NCBI RefSeq assembly: GCF_900142625.1
Contig: NZ_FRBN01000001.1
Location: 372,001 to 436,000 of the forward strand
DNA: 64,000 bases
Direction: 5' to 3'
DNA from: Roseovarius marisflavi
GTDB taxonomy: Bacteria; Pseudomonadota; Alphaproteobacteria; Rhodobacterales; Rhodobacteraceae
Position 1 is the stretch's first letter. Every line of letters begins with the position of its first letter. The notes beneath the pieces were generated by a model. That model was given only the letters and a program-made list of their open reading frames with translations. It made no database searches and was not told the DNA's origin. Below, piece after piece: positions 28,783 to 36,885 of the stretch. The position numbers and the translations under genes are program-made.

Positions 28783-29595
28783 TCAGGCGGCCTCAAACGT
28801 GATCTGTCGTCGCAGGAATTGCGTGGCCCGCGACGAAACCCGTTTCGGGTCACCCGTGGTCAGAAACTTTGACGCCTCGCCCGGTCCCACCATTTTGGGG
28901 TGACGGATCAAGTAATCGGCAAGGCTTTCGGCCACGAGGTTGGCCTGGCTATAGACCGCCACATTGGCGCCGAGCGCGTCCTGAAACGCATCCTGCATCA
29001 GCGGATAATGGGTACAGCCCAAAATCGCCGCCTCGGGTTCCGGCATCTTGCGCCGCAGGGCATCCACATGGCTGCGCACAAGGGCCTCGGCCAGGATCAT
29101 GTCGCCATCCTCGATCGCATCGACAACGCCGCCACAGGCCTGCGCCTCGACATCGACGCCGATCGCGCGAAACGCCAGTTCGCGCTGGAACGCGCGGCTG
29201 CTGACGGTGGCGGGGGTGGCAAAAAGCGCCACATGTTTCACGGCCACTTCGCGGGGCGGGGAATTGTCGCCCCATTGCCGTTCGGTCAGCGCCTCGATCA
29301 GGGGCACAAAGACGCCCAGAACCCGTTTGTCGGCGGGCACCCAGGATTCCTGCATCCGGCGCAAGGCCGCCGCCGAAGCAGTATTGCACGCGAGGATCAC
29401 AAGATCACAGCCCGCCTGAAACAGCCGATCCACCGCTTTGGTGGTCAGGTCATAAACATCATCGGCGTCGCGCACCCCGTAAGGCGCATGGGCGTTATCG
29501 CCGAGATACACCAAGGGCAAATCCGGAAGCCGCTCGTGCACCGCGTCCAGAACCGTCAACCCGCCAAGCCCGCTATCGAAAATCCCTACCGCCAT
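28783..29595 (-). CDS. murI: Glutamate racemase
   Basis: A 270-residue cofactor-independent racemase making D-glutamate for peptidoglycan. It starts [16 protein letters not shown], contains GDNAHAPYG, and has the two catalytic cysteines in LACNTAS (Cys70) and LGCTHYP. The ATG at 29595 matches the family N terminus; nine upstream codons in the same frame were excluded. The gene is independent of argC by a gap of about 100 bases. Confidence 0.95.
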   Translation of the reverse strand: MAVGIFDSGLGGLTVLDAVHERLPDLPLVYLGDNAHAPYGVRDADDVYDLTTKAVDRLFQAGCDLVILACNTASAAALRRMQESWVPADKRVLGVFVPLIEALTERQWGDNSPPREVAVKHVALFATPATVSSRAFQRELAFRAIGVDVEAQACGGVVDAIEDGDMILAEALVRSHVDALRRKMPEPEAAILGCTHYPLMQDAFQDALGANVAVYSQANLVAESLADYLIRHPKMVGPGEASKFLTTGDPKRVSSRATQFLRRQITFEAA

Positions 29596-29742
29596 TTGCC
29601 GCCGCCCGCGTTTGTTGATCAAAGCCGAACCCGAAGAGCAAAAGACTCAGCGGGTTTGGCGATAACTCATACGTCTTGCTCGGTAAAAACGCCATGAGGG
29701 ATTTTGCAGCGCCCGCATACCCGTACAATGGCTTGCCGACAT

Positions 29743-32700
29743 TCACTCCGCCGCCTGCGCCAATGGCGTGCCCCCGGCGCGGATCACCGCAAGAAGCTCT
29801 TCACGGCGCTTGGCGGCCTTGGCCTCATTGGCCTCTTTCACCGGACCAAAACCGCGGATCGACAGCGGCAGTTCGGCCAGTGCGATGATCGCCTCGCGGG
29901 TTGCCTCGCTTAGCTTGGGCAGAACCTCATTCATATCCGCCTCGTATTGCCTGATCAGCGCGCGCTCCATGCGGCGTTCCTTGGTGCGCCCGAACGGATC
30001 AAACGGCGTACCGCGCAGGCGCCGGAGGCGGGCCAGGATGCGGAAAACACGCAAGATGCCCGGCCCGAATTCGCGTTTCACCGGGCGACCATCAGCCCCC
30101 ATTTTGGACAGGATCGGCGGGGCAAGGTGGAACTGCATCTTGAAGTCATTGCCAAATTCCGCGCGCGCCTTATCCGCCGTTTCAAGGTGCAGGCGCGCAA
30201 CCTCGTATTCATCCTTATAGGCCAAAAGCTTGTGATAGCCCTTGGCGACGGCCTCTTTCAGCGCTTCGTCCTCGATCCCCGCAAGCCGCTTTTCATAGCG
30301 CTTGGCAAGGCGCTTGCCCTGATAAGCGCGCAGGTGATCGGCACGATAGGCGATCTTTTCGGCCAGGTTTTTGGGTTTTTGCACCACATTCGGCGTCAGC
30401 ACCGTGGCGACATCGCCGCGGTAGAGCGCCGCCCAACGGCCAATTTCAAAGGCGCGCAGGTTCTTTTCCACTGCCGCGCCGTTGAGGGTGATTGCCTGTG
30501 TGATCGCCTCATGGCTGATCGGCAAAAGCCCGCGCTGCCAGGCGGCGCCAAAGATCATCATATTGGAATAGATCGAATCGCCCATCACCGTCTTGGCCAG
30601 ATCAGAGGCATCGAAAAGCTGCACATCGTCGCGAAGCCTTGCCTCAAGCGCCAGTTCAAGCCGGTCCGTAGGCAGATGAAATTCGGTGTTACGGGTGAAA
30701 TCGCCGGTGATAATCTCGTGACGATTGACCACCGCGCCGGTGCGCCCGGCGCGCGTCAGGCCAAGGGTTTTCGCCCCCGCGCTGACCACGAGATCACCCC
30801 CGATCAAGGCGTCACATTCACCAGTTGCGACCCGGATCGCATTGATATCGCTTGGATTTTCCGCAAGGCGGCAATGAATATGCACGGCGCCGCCCTTTTG
30901 CGCGAGGCCGGCCATTTCCATCATGCCGGCACCCTTGCCATCAATCTGCGCCGCCTGTGCAAGCACCGCGCCGATCGTCACGACCCCGGTGCCGCCAACC
31001 CCGGTGATCACTACGTTATGGGTGCCGTTAATTGCGGGCAGTTCGGGCATGGGCATGTCGGGCAACACCAGATCAGCGGTCTGATCCTTGCGGATCACCG
31101 CGCCCTCTAGCGTGACAAAAGAGGGGCAGAAGCCCTTGATACAACTGAAATCTTTGTTACAGCTCGATTGGTCAATCGCGCGCTTGCGGCCAAGTTCGGT
31201 TTCGACCGGAACGATCGACACACAGTTCGATTGCACCCCGCAATCGCCACAGCCCTCGCAGACATCGGTGTTGATGAACACACGCTTGTCCGGGTCCGGA
31301 AACAGGCCCCGCTTGCGGCGGCGGCGCTTTTCGGCGGCGCAGGTCTGGACATAGATGATTGCCGAGACGCCTTTGACTTTCTCGAACCGTTTCTGCACCT
31401 CCATCAATTCATATCTCTCAAAGCATTCAACAGCTTGCGGAAAGGACTTAAGGTCGATGTCTTCCTTTTCATCATAGACAATGGCAAGGTGTTTCACCCC
31501 CATGGCGCGCAATTCGGCGGCAATGCGCGGCGCATCAAGCCCGCCGTCATTGGCCTGCCCGCCGGTCATCGCCACGGCGTCATTGTAGAGGATCTTGTAG
31601 GTCATCGTCGTGCCCGCCGCGAGGGCGGCGCGGATCGCCTGCACGCCGGAATGGTTATAGGTGCCGTCGCCAAGGTTCTGAAACACATGCCCGCGCGTGG
31701 AAAACGGCGCTTCGCCGATCCAGTTGGCGCCCTCGCCCCCCATATGGGTGAATCCGGTGGTCTCGCGGTCCATCCATTGCACCATGTAGTGACAGCCAAT
31801 GCCGGCATAGGCGCGCGCGCCTTCGGGCAATTTGGTGCTGCTGTTATGCGGACAGCCCGCACAGAAATACGGCAGGCGGGTCGCGATTTCCTCGACGTTG
31901 TCGTTGCGCCGCGCCTCGGCCAGCGAGGCCAGCCCCGCCTTGATACGATCAGTACCGCGCCCCTCCTCGATCAGGATTTCGCCCAGCTTTTCGGCGATCA
32001 GGATCGGATCAAGCGCGCCGCGCGTCGGGAAAAGCTCTGGCCCGTGCATCGAGCCGGCACCGCCGCCCTTGTGCCAGCCATAAACCCGCCGTCCGTGGCG
32101 GTCGTTGAATATCGCCTCCTTGATCTGCACCTCGATCAGCTTGCGCTTTTCTTCAACCACCACGATCAGATCAAGCCCCTCGGCCCAATCGTGAAAGCCG
32201 CGCATATCAAGCGGGAAGGTCTGGCCGATCTTATAGGTCGTAAGGCCAAGCCGCTCGGCCTCGGCCGCATCTACGCCCAAAAGATCAAGCGCATGCACCA
32301 GATCAAGCCAGTTCTTGCCTGCCGCCACGAAACCGATCTTTGCGCCGGGCTTGCCCCAGATGCGCTTGTCCATCTTGTTGGCATGGCTGAACGCCTCGGC
32401 GGCAAAGCGTTTGTGATCGATCATCCGCGTTTCCTGATCGTGCGGCGTGTCGCCAAGGCGGATGTTCAACCCGCCCTCGGGCATCTCGAAGTCGGGCATG
32501 ACAAGCTGCATCCGGTCGGGGCGACCATCAACCACCGAAGTGGCCTCGACCGTGTCCTTCATGGTCTTGAGCCCCACCCAAAGCCCCGAAAACCGCGACA
32601 AGGCGTAGCCATAGATGCCGTAATCCATGATTTCCTGCACGCCGGCCGGGCTGACCACGGGCATATAGGCATCGACCATCGCCCATTCGCTCTGATGCAA

Positions 32701-33165
32701 CACGGTCGAGGATTCGCCGGTGTGATCATCGCCCATGGCCATCAACACGCCGCCATGTTTCGACGTGCCCGCCATATTGGCATGGCGCATCACATCGCCA
32801 GAGCGGTCCACACCGGGGCCCTTGCCGTACCAAAGACCAAAAACGCCGTCATATTTGCCCTCACCGCGCAGCTCTGCCTGCTGGCTGCCCCAAAGGGCGG
32901 TCGCGGCGAGATCCTCGTTCAGGCCTTCCTCGAACCGCACCTGAGCCGCCGCAAGATACTTGGCGGCGCGGTTCATCTGCATATCCACCGCCCCAAGCGG
33001 CGAGCCGCGATAGCCCGTAACATAGCCCGCCGTGTTCAACCCTGCCGCCCGGTCGCGCGCCGATTGCATCAACATCAGCCGCACAAGCGCCTGTGTGCCG
33101 TTCAGCAGAATCGGTGATTTTTCAAGATCGAACCGGTCGTTCAGCGATACCTGTTGCTTGCTCAT
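29743..33165 (-). CDS. Indolepyruvate ferredoxin oxidoreductase, fused alpha-beta
   Basis: A 1140-residue fusion of IorA- and IorB-like parts. The order is an N-terminal pyrimidine-binding region (GYRGSPLGAVD), a TPP-binding central domain (GCPHNSST, GIGCHYMVQWMDRET, GGEGANWIGEAPF), a CEGCGDCGVQSNC iron-sulfur segment near residue 636, and a C-terminal gamma domain (GVGGTGVVTIGAVLAQAA). It oxidatively decarboxylates aryl-pyruvates from aromatic amino acids to acyl-CoA, passing electrons to a ferredoxin-like acceptor. The fused form is widespread in aerobic proteobacteria. The LysR gene is divergent from it. Confidence 0.93.
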   Translation of the reverse strand: MSKQQVSLNDRFDLEKSPILLNGTQALVRLMLMQSARDRAAGLNTAGYVTGYRGSPLGAVDMQMNRAAKYLAAAQVRFEEGLNEDLAATALWGSQQAELRGEGKYDGVFGLWYGKGPGVDRSGDVMRHANMAGTSKHGGVLMAMGDDHTGESSTVLHQSEWAMVDAYMPVVSPAGVQEIMDYGIYGYALSRFSGLWVGLKTMKDTVEATSVVDGRPDRMQLVMPDFEMPEGGLNIRLGDTPHDQETRMIDHKRFAAEAFSHANKMDKRIWGKPGAKIGFVAAGKNWLDLVHALDLLGVDAAEAERLGLTTYKIGQTFPLDMRGFHDWAEGLDLIVVVEEKRKLIEVQIKEAIFNDRHGRRVYGWHKGGGAGSMHGPELFPTRGALDPILIAEKLGEILIEEGRGTDRIKAGLASLAEARRNDNVEEIATRLPYFCAGCPHNSSTKLPEGARAYAGIGCHYMVQWMDRETTGFTHMGGEGANWIGEAPFSTRGHVFQNLGDGTYNHSGVQAIRAALAAGTTMTYKILYNDAVAMTGGQANDGGLDAPRIAAELRAMGVKHLAIVYDEKEDIDLKSFPQAVECFERYELMEVQKRFEKVKGVSAIIYVQTCAAEKRRRRKRGLFPDPDKRVFINTDVCEGCGDCGVQSNCVSIVPVETELGRKRAIDQSSCNKDFSCIKGFCPSFVTLEGAVIRKDQTADLVLPDMPMPELPAINGTHNVVITGVGGTGVVTIGAVLAQAAQIDGKGAGMMEMAGLAQKGGAVHIHCRLAENPSDINAIRVATGECDALIGGDLVVSAGAKTLGLTRAGRTGAVVNRHEIITGDFTRNTEFHLPTDRLELALEARLRDDVQLFDASDLAKTVMGDSIYSNMMIFGAAWQRGLLPISHEAITQAITLNGAAVEKNLRAFEIGRWAALYRGDVATVLTPNVVQKPKNLAEKIAYRADHLRAYQGKRLAKRYEKRLAGIEDEALKEAVAKGYHKLLAYKDEYEVARLHLETADKARAEFGNDFKMQFHLAPPILSKMGADGRPVKREFGPGILRVFRILARLRRLRGTPFDPFGRTKERRMERALIRQYEADMNEVLPKLSEATREAIIALAELPLSIRGFGPVKEANEAKAAKRREELLAVIRAGGTPLAQAAE

Positions 33166-33214
33166 GTCGTGCCTCCCTGAGGTTTGAGGACTATGCCATA
33201 ATATACAGCGATAT

Positions 33215-33235
33215 TAGGTCATAATTTATGACCTA
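33215..33235. promoter_or_regulatory. Perfect 21-bp inverted repeat between iorAB-type gene and lysR
   Basis: Ten-base arms TAGGTCATAA and TTATGACCTA are separated by a single T. The centre is 60 bases upstream of the oxidoreductase start and about 110 upstream of the LysR start, just beyond the lysR -35 element. It is a strong candidate operator for the divergent pair, probably bound by the LysR protein or an unlinked dimeric regulator. Confidence 0.65.
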
Positions 33236-33246
33236 CCAAGGGGAAT

Positions 33247-33276
33247 TTCACAAAAAAATCATTGACGCTCTATAAT
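33247..33276 (+). promoter_or_regulatory. Candidate lysR promoter
   Basis: TTCACA (33247-33252), an 18-base spacer and a consensus TATAAT (33271-33276). The expected transcript start is near 33283, giving a leader of about 50 bases. Confidence 0.55.
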
Positions 33277-33335
33277 CTGGAACCAGTTCTCTGCTATTGC
33301 GTAACGGGCGCGCGTATCCTCAGAAAGTTAGTGTA

Positions 33336-34241
33336 ATGGATTGGGACAAGCTTAGAATCTTTCATGCGGTGGCCGACGTCGGAAGCCTGACGCATGCCGG
33401 CGATCAGCTTCACCTGTCGCAATCCGCCGTCAGCCGCCAGATTCGCGCGCTGGAAGAGTCGCTCAATGCGACCCTGTTTCACCGCCATGCACGCGGGCTG
33501 ATTCTCACTGAACAGGGCGAATTGCTGTTTGACGCCACGCGCGCCATGCTCAAACGGCTTGACGCCGCCACCGCCCGCATCCGCGACAGCGAGGAAGAGG
33601 TGTTCGGCGAATTGCGCGTCACCACCACGACCGGGTTCGGCACGCTATGGCTCGCGCCGCGTCTTGCCAAGCTTTACGAGAAATACCCTGACCTCAAGAT
33701 CGACCTGATGCTGGAAGAGCGCGTGCTTGACCTGCCGATGCGCGAGGCCGATGTCGCCATCCGCATGAAAGAGCCAAGCCAGGCCGACCTGATCCGCAAG
33801 CGCCTGATGAGCGTGCACATGTGCCTTTATGCGACCCCCGGTTACCTTGAAACCCACGGCATCCCCGAGGTGATCGAGGATCTGCATGCCCACCGCCTGA
33901 TCTGTCAGAACCCGCGCTCGGCGCAGGTCGGCGCCGGGGCGATGCTTGTGAACGAACTGATGACCAATGACATTCAGTCGATCCTGACGGTGAACAACTA
34001 TTTCGGCGTGCTTCAGGGGGTTCTGCACAATCTCGGAATCGGCGTTCTGCCCGATTACCTGACGCGCGATTTTCCCGATCTGGTGCGTGTCCTGCCAGAG
34101 GTGCAATCGGTCGAAGTGCCGGTTTTCCTCGCCTATCCAGAAGAATTGCGCCAATCCAAACGCATTGCCGCCTTTCGCGACTTTGTTCAGGAAGAGATAT
34201 TCACCTACCGTAAGCTGTTGAAAGAACAGGCTCTTAGCTAG
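33336..34241 (+). CDS. LysR family transcriptional regulator
   Basis: A 301-residue LysR protein. The N-terminal winged helix has KLRIFHAVADVGSLTHAGD and LHLSQSAVSRQIRALEESL (residues ~6-40); the rest is a periplasmic-binding-fold effector domain with ADVAIRMKEPSQADLIR. ATG 33336 gives the family N terminus MDWDKLRIF. It is divergent from the indolepyruvate oxidoreductase gene and may control it through the inverted repeat between them; the effector is unknown. Confidence 0.9.
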   Translation: MDWDKLRIFHAVADVGSLTHAGDQLHLSQSAVSRQIRALEESLNATLFHRHARGLILTEQGELLFDATRAMLKRLDAATARIRDSEEEVFGELRVTTTTGFGTLWLAPRLAKLYEKYPDLKIDLMLEERVLDLPMREADVAIRMKEPSQADLIRKRLMSVHMCLYATPGYLETHGIPEVIEDLHAHRLICQNPRSAQVGAGAMLVNELMTNDIQSILTVNNYFGVLQGVLHNLGIGVLPDYLTRDFPDLVRVLPEVQSVEVPVFLAYPEELRQSKRIAAFRDFVQEEIFTYRKLLKEQALS

Positions 34242-34350
34242 TTAAATTGGCAGAGCTTGCACCAGCTATGCACAGACCGCATGGCGGGCATGCTGCACCT
34301 GCGGCATTATTTCCCTTGATCGGGCGATAGCGCGCCCTTAATTGCCTTTC

Positions 34351-34432
34351 ATGACGGTGACAGCCGCAAGGCCGGTCACTATCATACCTCCCTGTTGGAC
34401 TTCGGCCGAGCTTAGTGCTCGGCCTTTTTTTT
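34351..34432 (+). ncRNA. Candidate small RNA with exposed CCUCCC
   Basis: About 82 bases downstream of lysR fold into two parts: a 5' hairpin (GTGAC...GTCAC with an inner GCC-GCAA-GGC, about 34357-34379) and the intrinsic terminator at 34404-34432. The single-stranded stretch between them contains ACCTCCCTG, complementary to a ribosome-binding site. A possible promoter lies upstream (TTGATC 34316-34321, 17 bases, TAATTG 34339-34344), though its -10 is poor. It could instead be only the 3' end of the lysR transcript. The anti-ribosome-binding-site loop is the main reason to suspect a regulator. Confidence 0.35.
34404..34432 (+). terminator. Intrinsic terminator downstream of lysR
   Basis: Perfect eight-base arms GGCCGAGC and GCTCGGCC around the loop TTAGT, followed by eight T residues. 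Confidence 0.93.
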
Positions 34433-34496
34433 GCCTGCACAGAATTTGGGCAAGTGGGGGCGTGTTGCCACTTGCGCGGGCATCCGGGGGCCGAGG

Positions 34497-35627
34497 TCAG
34501 ATCACCGCAATGTCGCGCCCGGCAAAGGGCGAGAGCCTGCGCGGCGCGCCATCGGTGATCACGATATTCTCTTCATGCACCATGATCCGCCCCGGCGCGA
34601 GATCAACCCCCGGCTCAAGCGTGATCACCATGCCGGGTTCAAGCACCGTCTGATCCCCCGCCGTAAGCGACAGCCCCTCGGTCAGCTGCATGCCAAGCCC
34701 ATGCCCCAGACGCCCGGCCTGTTCGCCGCCGCCGACGATATCGGCCATGGCGCGCCAGACATCGCTGGCCCGCGCCCCGGCACGCGCCGCGTCAAACCCC
34801 GCCTCTGTCGCCTCGATAAGCCGGTGATGCGCGCGGTTCTGCGCCTCGGTGGCATGGCCAATCGCGAAATTGCGGTCGTAATCGCAAAAATACCCGTCCC
34901 AAACCGCCCCGGTATCCAACATCAGAACATCGCCCGCCGCCAGCGGCAGCTCCGAGGCCGGCGAGATCACATCGCTATAGCCTTCCGGCCCAGCCCCGCC
35001 TGCAAGATAAGGCACCCAATCGGCGCCCTCTTCCAGCAACAGGCGTTGAAAGTCGCGAAACACCTGCGAGAGCGGCACGCCGGGCGCGGCAATCTCATGC
35101 ACGCGGTCAAAGGCACGCCCCGCAAGCCCGCAAATATGCGCGACCTTGTCGATCTCGGCCTCTGATTTCACCGCCCGGAGCGCCGCCACGATCCCCGCAT
35201 CGCCGCGCCACTCAAGCCCGCTGTCGCGTTTGACGCGGTCGAAATCCGCCAGCGGCATGCGGACATGGCTTTCCGGCCCCGAGGGCACGCCCACCGGGCC
35301 GCCGATCTCGCGCAGGGTCTCTGTCAAAAGCGACACACCGTCATCCTCGGGGTGCGGTGCGGGCCAGGTGCGGATATCGCTGATCCAGGTCTGCGCCATA
35401 AGGGCCGCGCCAATCGACGGGATCACCGCCACCGGCGCGCCCGAGAGCGGCACCACAAGAAACCACGGGCGGCTCGGGCTTTCCCAGAACCGCGTGAGAT
35501 AGCCGGTGAAATAGCGGATTTCCGGCTCTGTCGTCAAAAGGATCGCGCCAAGGCCCGCCCGGTCCATCGCCGCCTGTGCGCGCGCCAGCCGCGCGGCGTA
35601 TTCGCCCCGCGCAAAGCCGCGCTTCAC
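34497..35627 (-). CDS. M24 family peptidase (Xaa-Pro aminopeptidase/creatinase fold)
   Basis: A 376-residue pita-bread metallohydrolase. Predicted metal ligands are the two Asp residues in LMLDTGAVWDGYFCDYDR, the His of RLGHGLGMQLTEG and the Glu residues in ITLEPGV and VHEENIV. The N-terminal creatinase-like domain begins EYAARLARAQAAMD. A GTG start at 35627 overlaps the upstream gene's stop (GTGA), better than an in-frame start at 35654. Family members cleave Xaa-Pro dipeptides or hydrolyse creatine-like or ectoine-derived amides; its partner, a DpaL-like PLP enzyme, suggests turnover of an unusual amino acid. Confidence 0.88.
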   Translation of the reverse strand: MKRGFARGEYAARLARAQAAMDRAGLGAILLTTEPEIRYFTGYLTRFWESPSRPWFLVVPLSGAPVAVIPSIGAALMAQTWISDIRTWPAPHPEDDGVSLLTETLREIGGPVGVPSGPESHVRMPLADFDRVKRDSGLEWRGDAGIVAALRAVKSEAEIDKVAHICGLAGRAFDRVHEIAAPGVPLSQVFRDFQRLLLEEGADWVPYLAGGAGPEGYSDVISPASELPLAAGDVLMLDTGAVWDGYFCDYDRNFAIGHATEAQNRAHHRLIEATEAGFDAARAGARASDVWRAMADIVGGGEQAGRLGHGLGMQLTEGLSLTAGDQTVLEPGMVITLEPGVDLAPGRIMVHEENIVITDGAPRRLSPFAGRDIAVI

Positions 35628-36655
35628 CCCTCGGCCTCTTCGCTGATGATGCACAACACCCGCGCATCGGCGGGCAAATCCATCGCCTTCATCGCCGCAA
35701 TCCCGGCGGCGCCCGATTGCGTGCTCGCCGCCCCCTGCGCGGCCAGTTCCGGCAAAATCGCGTCGGCCTCGTCATCGGTGATGGTCACGAACAGATCGGC
35801 GTCGCGCGCCAGCCCGGCAAGTGCAATCAACGAGGGCACCTTGCAGTCAAGCCGCCCCATGTTCGACACCGCCCCGGTGGTCTCGACCGGCTGCCCGGCG
35901 CGAATGCTGGCCTGAAGCGCGGGGGCGCGGTCGGGCTCGACGACGATGATCTCGGGCCCGTCGTCCCAGACATGGCGAAACCACGCCGCGCTCGCCCCGG
36001 CGAGCCCGCCAACCCCGGCCTGAAGGAAAATATGCGTCGGCGGTGCGGGCATCTGACGCGCGGCCTCTTCGGCCATGGCAAGGTATCCTTCCATCAAACG
36101 GTGCGGGATTTCAAAATACTCGGGCCATGAACTGTCCGACAAAAGCGTCCAGCCATTATCGGTCGCGGCGCGCATGGCGCCCTCCATGCTGGCCTCATAA
36201 TTCGTGCCCTCGCGCACCACCTCGGCCCCCTTGGCGCGCAGACGCTCGGCAAAGCCCTCCGGCACGGTCTCGGCGAGGTAGATCACCGCTTGCGCCCCGA
36301 ACAACCTCGCCCCTGCGGCGACGGAAAGCCCGTGATTGCCGGCACTTGCGGTTACATAAACCTGCCCGCTCAACGCCTGCGTCAGGTCATCAGCACCGGT
36401 TTCGGCGGCGCCGTGGGCAATCACATAGGCCGCCCCAAGCGCCTTGAAACTGCCAAGCCCCATCCGGGTGCGCTCGTCCTTGGCCCAAACCTCGGGCCCA
36501 AACCCGCTCAGCTTGACAAGCGGCGTCTCGGCCGCGGCCGGGCACCGCCCCAAAAGCCCGATAACCGCCGCCGCATCGGTACTTGGCATCGGCGCCCCGG
36601 CCAAAACGGCCTCGGGCAGGCCCCTGCCCCTCCACGGATTTTCCAGACGGTCCAT
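35624..36655 (-). CDS. PLP-dependent diaminopropionate ammonia-lyase-like enzyme
   Basis: A 343-residue fold-type II PLP enzyme. The PLP lysine is in GLGSFKALGAAY, the phosphate loop is SAGNHG, and QAGVGGLAGA and a C-terminal SGAAG complete the cofactor site. The sequence KDERTRMGLGSFKALG is characteristic of diaminopropionate ammonia-lyase (DpaL), although the protein is shorter than E. coli DpaL (about 400 residues). It likely deaminates a 2,3-diaminopropionate or serine/threonine-like substrate. ATG 36655 has an AGGAG site nine bases upstream. It overlaps the M24 peptidase gene, so the two form an operon. Confidence 0.8.
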   Translation of the reverse strand: MDRLENPWRGRGLPEAVLAGAPMPSTDAAAVIGLLGRCPAAAETPLVKLSGFGPEVWAKDERTRMGLGSFKALGAAYVIAHGAAETGADDLTQALSGQVYVTASAGNHGLSVAAGARLFGAQAVIYLAETVPEGFAERLRAKGAEVVREGTNYEASMEGAMRAATDNGWTLLSDSSWPEYFEIPHRLMEGYLAMAEEAARQMPAPPTHIFLQAGVGGLAGASAAWFRHVWDDGPEIIVVEPDRAPALQASIRAGQPVETTGAVSNMGRLDCKVPSLIALAGLARDADLFVTITDDEADAILPELAAQGAASTQSGAAGIAAMKAMDLPADARVLCIISEEAEG

Positions 36656-36735
36656 GCTGCATCGCTCCTCTGACATTTTCCCGCAGGCAACGGCATTATT
36701 CCCCTAAGGTCAAGGCGGCATGTCACCGGCCCTGA

Positions 36736-36768
36736 TTTCTTCTTGCTCCAAATATCCCCGCCGGAGGC
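36736..36768 (-). repeat. Dispersed intergenic repeat, copy A
   Basis: Read on the minus strand this is GCCTCCGGCGGGGATATTT, then GGA, then GCAAGAAGAAA. It matches copy C (62452-62484) in 30 of 33 positions and shares its core with copy B (39723-39750). It lies between divergent genes (the DpaL-like gene and purL). Confidence 0.8.
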
Positions 36769-36885
36769 TCCCACGGCGGCCACAGGCGCATCGGCCCGCG
36801 GATCAGGGCATTTCGCCCCCTTTCCCCGGCCTCGTGCTTGCTTTAAAGAAACGCGCAACCACAGCATTCAGGGGATTCCAGTCAC

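Noticed and set aside
31168-33117. A 649-codon open frame on the plus strand
   Set aside because: It is antisense to the indolepyruvate oxidoreductase gene, is rich in His, Arg and Gly and has no recognisable motif.
34450-34475. A GCAAGTGG/CCACTTGC hairpin as a second terminator
   Set aside because: The stem is perfect but no T run follows on either strand, so it was not called a terminator.
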